DNA from: JANNRA01 sp031401035
Lineage (GTDB): Bacteria > Desulfobacterota > Binatia > HRBIN30 > CADEER01
DNA length: 11,034 bases
Reading direction: 5' to 3'
Assembly (NCBI GenBank): GCA_031401035.1
Contig: JANNRA010000123.1
Location: 1 to 11,034 of the forward strand
A model generated the notes under the pieces. The model did not search any database. It saw nothing but the letters and a program-made list of their open reading frames with translations, and was not told the DNA's origin. This document shows, in pieces, positions 5,232 to 11,034 of this stretch. Position 1 is the first letter of the stretch; every line of letters starts with the position of its first letter. A program made the position numbers and the translations under genes.

Positions 5232-7916
5232 TCATGCCGCCGGCGCCTCGACCACCGGCTTGAGCTCCTCGAGGATGGTGCCCCGAATGAGCGCCAGGGT
5301 CGACGGCGTCTCGACCTTCCGGCCCTCGCGATCGGTGATGTAGAACACGTCGAAGACGCGATCGACGCTGGTGGTGATCTTGGCCAGGTGGATCGACAGG
5401 TCGAGGTGGTAGAGGGCGTTGGTGATGGCGAACAGCACACCGACGCGATCGCAGGTGAACACGTCGATGACCGTGTATGCCTCCGACACCTGGTTGTCGA
5501 TCTCGACCGTGGTCGGCAGGCGCGGGACGATCTTCTCGCCCAGCGACGACGGCCGGGCGGCGCGCCGGACCAGGTCCTCGACGTCGAGTTCGCCCGCCAA
5601 CACCTTGCCGACCGCCGCCTGCACGCGCTCCCAGCGCTCGACGTCGCGGGCGATCGGCGCGCCCTCGAGGTGGGTGATGCGGAAGACATCCAGCACCATG
5701 CCGCTGCCGCCGGTGGCGATGCGCGCCGCGGCGATGTTCATGCCGTGCGCGCGCAGCACACCGGTGAGCTTGGCGAACAAGCCGGGGTGATCGCGCGTGA
5801 CGACGGTGAACTCGCTGAACTCGCGCTCGGGAAAGTGGGTGACGGTGGTCACCAACCCCTCGTCGGCGAAGCGGCGCGCCAGCCCGAGATGCTCGAGGAC
5901 CGTCTCCTCGGGCGTGCTGAGGAAGTAGCGGTCGGGCAGATCGGTGAGAAAGCGCGCCGTCGACGCGGCGTGCGCCGCCTCGACGGCCGCGGCGACGCGT
6001 TCGCGCACGCGTCGGGCGCGCTCGACCTGTGCCTGCTCGACGCCGCCGCGCTCGAAGTGCTCCATGGTCAGCCCGTAGAGTTCGCACAGCAGCATGTCCT
6101 GCCAGGAGTTCCACAGCGTCGGGTTGGTGGCGCCGAGGTCGGCAAAGGTGAGCACATAGAGCTTCTGCAGCGTCGCCGGCGCCCCCACCGTGCGCGCGAA
6201 CTCGGCCACCAGGCGCGGGTCGTGGATATCGCGGCGGGTGGCCAGGTGGTGCATCAGCAGGTGATTGCGCACCAGCAGCTCGAACTCGCCGGAGTCGTCG
6301 CCGTTGAGCCCGAGCCGGGTCGCGACGGCGCTCGCCAGCGCCGCGCCCTTGTTGGAATGGTCACCGCCAAGCCCCTTGCCGATGTCGTGATAGAGCATCG
6401 CCAGGTACAGCACCTCGATCCCGTCGATCTCGCGCATCACCTGCGTCAGCAGCGGCGCCAGCGCCTTGAACTCGCCGTGGCGCAACTGCTCCAAGCGCGC
6501 GACCGCGCGCAGCGTATGCTCGTCGGCGGTGTAGATGTGGTAGCGATCGTATTGCGCCAGGCAGCGCAGGTGGGCGAACTCGGGGAGATAGGCATCGAGC
6601 ACGTCGAGGTCATGCATGGCGCGCAAGGTGTCGGCCACGCTGTGACTCCAGCCGAGCACGTCGAGGAAGGCACCCGCCGCCGCCGGGTCGCGGCGCACGC
6701 CGTCGTCGATCAGGTGCGCCTCGGCGCGCAGCAGCCGTCGAGAGGCGCCGCTGAGGTGGACGCCGTGACGCTGGGCGTCGGAGAAGACGCGCAACAGCAG
6801 CGCCGGCTGGGCACGCAGGGGCGCCGGGTCGCCGACCACCAATTCGCCGCCGGCGATGCGCACGCCGGGGCGGATCTGTCGGCTCCCCAGCATGCCGAGC
6901 AGCTTGTACGGCGCCGAGCGTTCGGTGCAGAGCGCGACGATGTTGTCGAGGAAGCGCAGGACGGCGCGCGCCTGCAGGTAGTAGTGGCGCATGAACTGCT
7001 CGACACCGCGCGTCGTCCCGTCGTCGCGGTAGCCGAGGTCGGCGGCGATTCGCTCCTGGTACTCGAACGTCAGCTGGTCCTGGTGTTGGCCGGCCTGGAA
7101 ATGCAGTGCGTTGCGCACCCGCCACAGGGTGTCGCGCGCCGCCTGGATCTCGGCGTGCTCGCGCTCGGTGAGGACCCCCTTGGCGACCAGGTCGGGCAGG
7201 TCGTGGATGACGAACCTGACCTTGGCGAGCCACATCGCCGTGTGCAGGTCGCGCAGGCCGCCCTCGCCCTCCTTCACCTGCGGTTCGACCAGGTACACCG
7301 AATCGCCGTAGCGGCGATGGCGCTCGGCGCTCTCGGCGAGCTTGTCGCGGAAGAAGCGGCTGGCGTTGCGCTTCAACAGCTCGCGCTCGATGGTACGGGC
7401 GAATTCGTCGTAGAGCGTCTGGTCGCCGGCGAGGAAGCGGGTGTCGAGCAGCGCCGTCTTCACCTTGAGATCCTTGCCGCCGAGCTTGACGCAGTCGCGC
7501 ACGCTGCGCAGCGCATGGCCGACCGTCAGGCCGGTGTCCCACAGGGCATAGAGGACCTTCTCGTTGACCGTCTCGACATACGCGTCGGAGCGCTGTGGAT
7601 AGACGAACAACAGGTCGATGTCCGAGTTCGGGTTGAGTTCGCCACGGCCGTAGCCGCCCTGCGCGATGACCGCGACACGCTGGTCGAGGACGGTGAAGCG
7701 CTCGGCGTAGCTGGCCCGCGCGGCGTCAAAGAGGGCGCGCACGAGATGGTCGACGACACCGGTCCAGGCGCGCACGATCGCCTCGCCCGAGGCGCCGGCC
7801 AGGTGCTGCGCCTGCAGCAGTTCTCGGGCCCGCGCCAGATACTCCTTGCCGCGCGCACCCCAGGCCTGGTCGAGCCGCAGCGCGCCAAGGGAGTCGATCT
7901 GCGGCGTCGCATTCAT
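5232..7916 (-). CDS. glnD: Bifunctional uridylyltransferase / uridylyl-removing enzyme (PII modifier)
   Basis: GlnD attaches UMP to, or removes it from, PII proteins (GlnB/GlnK) according to glutamine level, the main nitrogen-status sensor. The length of 894 residues is normal. The nucleotidyltransferase domain shows GGYGRGELNPNSDIDLL at residues 87-103, with the metal ligands Asp99 and Asp101. The conserved EGEGGLRDLH segment is at 216-225. The HD domain responsible for UMP removal includes ADEHTLR (465-470) and MLYHDIGKGLGGDHS (507-521, His510-Asp511). Two C-terminal glutamine-sensing ACT domains start near EFTVVTRDHPGLFAKLTGVL (702-721) and TVIDVFTCDRVGVLFAI (815-831). The ATG overlaps the mutS stop as ATGA, with AAGGAG 5 bases upstream. 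All activity motifs appear intact, so both activities should be retained. No PII gene lies in the window. Confidence 0.97.
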   Translation of the reverse strand: MNATPQIDSLGALRLDQAWGARGKEYLARARELLQAQHLAGASGEAIVRAWTGVVDHLVRALFDAARASYAERFTVLDQRVAVIAQGGYGRGELNPNSDIDLLFVYPQRSDAYVETVNEKVLYALWDTGLTVGHALRSVRDCVKLGGKDLKVKTALLDTRFLAGDQTLYDEFARTIERELLKRNASRFFRDKLAESAERHRRYGDSVYLVEPQVKEGEGGLRDLHTAMWLAKVRFVIHDLPDLVAKGVLTEREHAEIQAARDTLWRVRNALHFQAGQHQDQLTFEYQERIAADLGYRDDGTTRGVEQFMRHYYLQARAVLRFLDNIVALCTERSAPYKLLGMLGSRQIRPGVRIAGGELVVGDPAPLRAQPALLLRVFSDAQRHGVHLSGASRRLLRAEAHLIDDGVRRDPAAAGAFLDVLGWSHSVADTLRAMHDLDVLDAYLPEFAHLRCLAQYDRYHIYTADEHTLRAVARLEQLRHGEFKALAPLLTQVMREIDGIEVLYLAMLYHDIGKGLGGDHSNKGAALASAVATRLGLNGDDSGEFELLVRNHLLMHHLATRRDIHDPRLVAEFARTVGAPATLQKLYVLTFADLGATNPTLWNSWQDMLLCELYGLTMEHFERGGVEQAQVERARRVRERVAAAVEAAHAASTARFLTDLPDRYFLSTPEETVLEHLGLARRFADEGLVTTVTHFPEREFSEFTVVTRDHPGLFAKLTGVLRAHGMNIAAARIATGGSGMVLDVFRITHLEGAPIARDVERWERVQAAVGKVLAGELDVEDLVRRAARPSSLGEKIVPRLPTTVEIDNQVSEAYTVIDVFTCDRVGVLFAITNALYHLDLSIHLAKITTSVDRVFDVFYITDREGRKVETPSTLALIRGTILEELKPVVEAPAA

Positions 7917-10492
7917 CCCGGCTCCTTCTCCCCTTTTCGCGCCCGCTGCGCCAGACGGTGCAGCGCCGTGAGCGCCTCGAGCGGAGTGAGGCGGTCGATG
8001 TCGAGCGCGGCGAGTTCGGCACGCAGCGGGTCGGGGCGCGCCGCGAACAGCCCCAGCTGGGCCGCCGGCACGGCGCCAGCCGCCAGCCGCGCCTCGCCGC
8101 CGGCGGTGAGTTCGTCGCGTTCGAGGTTGGCGAGGATGGCGCCGGCACGGGCGATGATCGGGTCGGGGACGCCGGCCAGGCGCGCCACCTGGATTCCGTA
8201 GCTCTGGCTCGCCGGGCCGGCGACGATGCGGCGCAGGAACACCACCTCGCCGCACCATTCGCGCACCGCCACCGACCAGTTGCGCACGCGCGGCTTGCTG
8301 CGCGTCAGATCGGTGAGCTCGTGGTAATGCGTGGCGAAGAGGACCAGCGGCCGTTCGGCGGCGTCGTGCAGGTGCTCGGCCACCGCCCAGGCGATGGAGA
8401 TGCCGTCGAAGGTGCTGGTGCCACGGCCGATCTCGTCGAGCACCGCCAGGCTGCGCGATGTCAGTTGCGTGAGGATGGCGGCGGTCTCCTTCATTTCGAC
8501 CATGAACGTCGACTCGCCGCCGGCGAGGTTGTCCGAGGCGCCGACGCGGGTGAACAGCCGGTCGACGATGCCGATCTCGGCCCGCGCGGCGGGCACGAAA
8601 CTACCCATCTGGGCGAGCAGGACGATCAGCGCCACCTGGCGCAGGTAGGTCGACTTGCCGGCCATGTTCGGCCCGGTGATGATCAGAATCTGCTCGCCGT
8701 CGGGGTCGAGGTGGCAGTCGTTGGCGACGAAACCGGTGCGCCCGGCCATCACCTCGACCACCGGGTGACGGCCGTCGACGATTGCCAGACGACGGTGCGA
8801 GGCGAGGCTGGGGCGCGTGTAGCCATGCCGCTCGGCGACCAGCGCCAGGGCCGCGAAGACGTCGAGGCAGGCCAACGCAGCGGCGCTGCGCGCCAGGGAC
8901 ACGTGCTCGGCGGCCGCGGCGGCAACCAGCAGGGCGAAGACCTGCGCCTCGAGGGCGCCGAGGCGCTCTTCGGCGCCGAGCACCCGCGCCTCGGTCTCGG
9001 CCAGCTCGGGCGTGACGAAGCGCTCGCCGGTGGCGATGGTCTGCTTGCGCCGGTACTCCGGCGGCACCAGGTGCAAGTTCGGCGTCGTCACTTCGAGGTA
9101 GTAGCCGAAGACCTGGTTGTACCGCACCTTCAGCGACGCGATGCCGGTGCGCTGCCGCTCGCGCGCCTCGTAGTCGGTGAAAAAGCGCTTGCCGTGCAGG
9201 GCCATCTCGCGCAGCGCATCGATTTCTGCGTCGCAGCCCGGACACACCAGCTGACCGGGGCGCGGCTTCAGCGGCGCGTCGTCGGCGACGGTGGCGGCGA
9301 TGCGGGCGCGCAGCGCCGGCAGGGGATCGCAGGCGGCGCGGGCATCGTGCAGGGCCGCCGCGTCGGCGTCGACGAGCGCCTCGCGCAGCGCCTCGACCGC
9401 GTCGAGCGCCGCCCCCAGGCCGAGCAGGTCGCGCGGCGTCGCCCGCCCTGCCGTCAGGCGCGCGCTCAGGCGCTCGAGGTCGCCGATGCCGCCGAGCAGC
9501 GTCTGCAGGCGCTCGCGCCGCGACGGCTGCCGCACCAGCGCCTCGACGGCGTCGAGGCGCGCGCCGATGGCGGCGACGTCGGTCAACGGCGCCAGCAGCC
9601 ACTGGCGCAGCAGCCGCCCCCCCATCGGCGTCCGCGTCTCGTCGAGCACCGCCAGCAGCGAGCCGCGCCGCTCGCCGCGCGTCGTCGCCAGCAGCTCGAG
9701 GTTGCGGCGGCTGGCCTCGTCAATGACCAGCACCTGCCCCGCCGCGTCCGCCGCCGGCGCCCGCAGGTGCGCCAGACTGGCGCGGTGGGTCTCGCCGAGG
9801 TAGCCGAGCAGCGCCGCCAGCGCCGCCGCGACGCGCGCCGGCGCCGTCGCCGCGCGCGCCGCCAGCCAGGTCGTACCGGCCGCCGCGTCGAAGCTCTCGC
9901 TGGGCCGCGGCGTCACCATCGCCGCCGGTAGCGCCGCCGCCACCGCCTCGGCCAGCGCCGCCGCGCCGACCTCGACCAACACCTCGCGCGGCGCCAGGCG
10001 GCCGAGCAGGTCGGCGAGCGCCGTCCGGTCGGCGAGCCACGCCTGGCGCATTTCGCCGGTGGAGACATCCGCGGCCACCACCACCATGCCCTCCCCGTCC
10101 GCGGCCAGCGCGGCGAGGAAGTTCGGCTGCTTCGGATCGAGGTACTCCTCCTCGGTCACCGTGCCCGGCGTGACGATACGCACCACGGCGCGCGCCACCA
10201 GCCCCTTGGCCAGGCTGGCGGCTTCGGTCTGGTCGCACAGCGCGACGCGAAACCCGGCCGCCAGCAGGCGCGCCACGTACCCCTGCACCGCGTGGTGCGG
10301 CACGCCGCACATCGGAATCGGCGTCTGGTCCTTCTTGGAGCGCGTCGTCAGCGTGATCTCGAGCACCCGCGCCGCCGTCGTCGCGTCCTCGAAGAACAGC
10401 TCGTAGAAGTCGCCGAGGCGAAAGAACAGCAGCGCGTCGCCAACGTCCTGCTTGGCGCGCAGGTACTGCTCGAGCATGGGGGTGAGTTTCAT
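7913..10492 (-). CDS. mutS: DNA mismatch repair protein MutS
   Basis: Recognises mismatches and small loops and recruits MutL. The protein is 859 residues, typical for MutS1. The mismatch-recognition motif GDFYELF has Phe29 and Glu31. Domain I continues through PMCGVPHHA. The lever and clamp follow, with YNQVFGYYLEVT (458-469). The ATPase domain has Walker A TGPNMAGKST (606-615), the STFMVEM signature (661-667), Walker B with LDEIGRGTSTFDG (685-697) and THYHEL (721-726). The C-terminus QLGLF...PLEALTALHRL resembles the usual dimer/tetramer tail. The ATG at 10492 matches the family start (MKLTPMLEQY). The open frame continues into AT-rich sequence upstream, but that extension is spurious. No clear Shine-Dalgarno sequence precedes the ATG. 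In the clamp, VCPGCDAEID puts two cysteines where homologues usually have none. It overlaps glnD by 4 bases. Confidence 0.97.
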   Translation of the reverse strand: MKLTPMLEQYLRAKQDVGDALLFFRLGDFYELFFEDATTAARVLEITLTTRSKKDQTPIPMCGVPHHAVQGYVARLLAAGFRVALCDQTEAASLAKGLVARAVVRIVTPGTVTEEEYLDPKQPNFLAALAADGEGMVVVAADVSTGEMRQAWLADRTALADLLGRLAPREVLVEVGAAALAEAVAAALPAAMVTPRPSESFDAAAGTTWLAARAATAPARVAAALAALLGYLGETHRASLAHLRAPAADAAGQVLVIDEASRRNLELLATTRGERRGSLLAVLDETRTPMGGRLLRQWLLAPLTDVAAIGARLDAVEALVRQPSRRERLQTLLGGIGDLERLSARLTAGRATPRDLLGLGAALDAVEALREALVDADAAALHDARAACDPLPALRARIAATVADDAPLKPRPGQLVCPGCDAEIDALREMALHGKRFFTDYEARERQRTGIASLKVRYNQVFGYYLEVTTPNLHLVPPEYRRKQTIATGERFVTPELAETEARVLGAEERLGALEAQVFALLVAAAAAEHVSLARSAAALACLDVFAALALVAERHGYTRPSLASHRRLAIVDGRHPVVEVMAGRTGFVANDCHLDPDGEQILIITGPNMAGKSTYLRQVALIVLLAQMGSFVPAARAEIGIVDRLFTRVGASDNLAGGESTFMVEMKETAAILTQLTSRSLAVLDEIGRGTSTFDGISIAWAVAEHLHDAAERPLVLFATHYHELTDLTRSKPRVRNWSVAVREWCGEVVFLRRIVAGPASQSYGIQVARLAGVPDPIIARAGAILANLERDELTAGGEARLAAGAVPAAQLGLFAARPDPLRAELAALDIDRLTPLEALTALHRLAQRARKGEKEPG
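7922..7927 (-). promoter_or_regulatory. Ribosome binding site of glnD
   Basis: AAGGAG on the minus strand, 5 bases before the ATG at 7916 and inside the end of mutS. It fixes the glnD start and rejects a frame that is open 114 codons further upstream. Confidence 0.75.
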
Positions 10493-10572
10493 ACGGGGCC
10501 GTACGGGGGCAGAGGGATGGGCACGGGGCGGCGCGGCGACCGGCCACCGGGGCGGGCGCCGAGACCGCCCTT

Positions 10573-10690
10573 CTACAACCGCTTCCGCTTGCGCGCGATG
10601 TAGTCCACCAGCAGGTACTCGCCGAGGCGGTCCGGGCGCGCGAACAGCGCGCGGCCGCGGTTGATGCGCGTCATGCGCTCGACGAAGGCG
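10573..10690 (-). CDS. C-terminal fragment of an unidentified protein, possibly VWA-domain (body missing)
   Basis: The last ~39 codons of a minus-strand gene ending in TAG at 10573-10575, 80 bases upstream of mutS. The visible residues include ERMTRINRGRALF and RPDRLGEYLLVDYIARKR. From memory this resembles the end of von Willebrand factor A proteins that accompany MoxR-type ATPases, but the piece is too short to be sure. Composition matches the GC-rich genes to the left. Upstream of about 10690 the sequence becomes AT-rich and the frame soon meets TAA, so the rest of the gene is absent from this window. It is best treated as cut by the sequence junction rather than as a natural pseudogene. 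The 80-base gap to mutS shows no convincing promoter. Confidence 0.5.
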
Positions 10691-10700
10691 TGTAACAGCA
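10686..10700. other. Abrupt composition junction, probable chimeric join
   Basis: GC content falls from about 70% to about 36% within a few bases. A minus-strand reading frame is cut here and a plus-strand frame with three TGA codons begins. I see no direct repeat, tRNA end, integrase or terminal inverted repeat that would mark a natural insertion. The exact point is uncertain by about 10 bases. The most likely cause is an assembly or library chimera. Confidence 0.65.
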
Positions 10701-11034
10701 ACTTGTGTAGCGTGAGTAGCAACAATAAATATTAATGCTCCTGCTACAATAAGAGTTACATTAACATCAGCACAGTTGCTTAATATCTTCACAACACCAG
10801 TCACATTGATACCAGCACCATGAGTTAATAATTATATTGTAGTTGACAGTATTATCGCTGCTTTGGATTTTAATACAACTGCATACGCAGGGGCAGATGA
10901 TTTACAGTATCATTACACAGGTATCTGAAATCTGGCTAGCAAATACACTCTTAGTTCTTTAGTGAACGGTAATGCAACTATAATATCAGAAGCAACAACT
11001 TCTTCACTCGACTGTTTCATAAATGAACCAATAG
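10692..11034 (+). CDS. Phage-like protein fragment with three in-frame TGA codons (probable recoded TGA)
   Basis: This plus-strand frame is open for 114 codons to the window edge if TGA is read as sense. It has no TAA or TAG, although about six would be expected by chance at 36% GC. The TGA codons are at 10713-10715, 10821-10823 and 10926-10928. The translation contains TLTSAQLLNIFTTPVTLIPAP, then TGA, then VNNYIVVDSIIAALDF. From memory this resembles small virion-associated or hypothetical proteins of tailed phages, in which PAP is followed by Gly. That would make TGA glycine (code 25), while Trp (code 4) is the main alternative. GGG and GGT also occur in the frame, and TGG does not. Both ends are missing: the left at the junction, the right at the window edge. 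Under the standard code this would be a broken gene. No start codon or ribosome site is visible. Confidence 0.55.

Noticed and set aside
1346..5263. A 1305-codon open frame on the plus strand
   Set aside because: It lies antisense to scpB, scpA, trpS, M50 and xerD, which all have clear family motifs. Its translation is rich in Arg, Gln, His and Ala without recognisable domains. Stop codons are rare in the opposite frames of GC-rich genes.
5225..5689. N-terminal extension of xerD into the glnD coding region
   Set aside because: The extra residues are Arg/Ser-rich out-of-frame translation of the GlnD ACT domains. The ATG at 5224 gives a normal-length XerD.
5388..9931. Two long plus-strand open frames (5388-8201 and 7958-9931)
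   Set aside because: They mirror glnD and mutS and have the same antisense-type composition, with no domain or ribosome site.
10550..10570. Small GC hairpin (GGGCGG / CCGCCC) between the upstream fragment and mutS
   Set aside because: It has only six base pairs and no T-run follows on the minus strand. Such pairing is expected by chance at this GC content, so I do not call a terminator.
10493..10804. N-terminal extension of mutS to a start at 10804
   Set aside because: The extension crosses the composition junction and reads the end of the upstream gene in the wrong frame. MutS homologues start at the MKLTPMLEQ position.
10692..11034. Natural prophage insertion upstream of mutS
   Set aside because: No integrase, attachment repeat or tRNA is visible, and the apparent recoding of TGA does not fit the host genes. 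Too little sequence is present to exclude it fully.

Overview
The window is almost entirely a run of housekeeping genes on the minus strand of a very GC-rich bacterium (roughly 70% GC by eye). The last ~345 bases are a short, AT-rich piece (about 36% GC by my count) that does not belong to the same genome style. The minus-strand gene set and order (mutS, glnD, xerD, M50 protease, trpS, scpA, scpB, rluB) suggests a deltaproteobacterium-like lineage such as Desulfobacterota, Myxococcota or Binatota. That placement rests on remembered gene order and composition, not on a search.

Layout, following transcription from right to left. Positions 10573-~10690 hold the last ~39 codons of an upstream minus-strand gene whose body is missing. 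mutS (7913-10492) overlaps glnD (5232-7916) by 4 bases (ATGA), and xerD (4340-5224) follows glnD after 7 bases. Then comes a 120-bp gap filled by a long imperfect hairpin with a T-rich flank, which looks like a terminator or an interspersed palindromic repeat. A second tight group follows: a small M50 site-2 protease (3593-4219), trpS (2537-3553), scpA (1634-2479), scpB (796-1641) and rluB (from 980 past the left edge). scpA and scpB overlap by 8 bases. scpB and rluB overlap out of frame by 185 bases.

Functionally the cluster groups genome maintenance and chromosome segregation (MutS mismatch repair, XerD dimer resolution, ScpAB condensin partners) with nitrogen sensing (GlnD) and translation (TrpRS, an rRNA pseudouridine synthase). 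TrpS carries a four-cysteine pattern like that of the iron-sulfur TrpRS of Thermotoga.

The right end is the unusual part. From about 10690 the composition changes abruptly and the minus-strand gene is cut. On the plus strand one frame then runs 114 codons to the window edge with no TAA or TAG but three in-frame TGA codons. Read through, it looks like a tailed-phage protein, and one TGA sits where I expect glycine in the motif PAP-G. The simplest reading is a chimeric contig end that joins this bacterium to a phage using a recoded TGA, possibly genetic code 25 (TGA=Gly, as in Absconditabacteria and Gracilibacteria).
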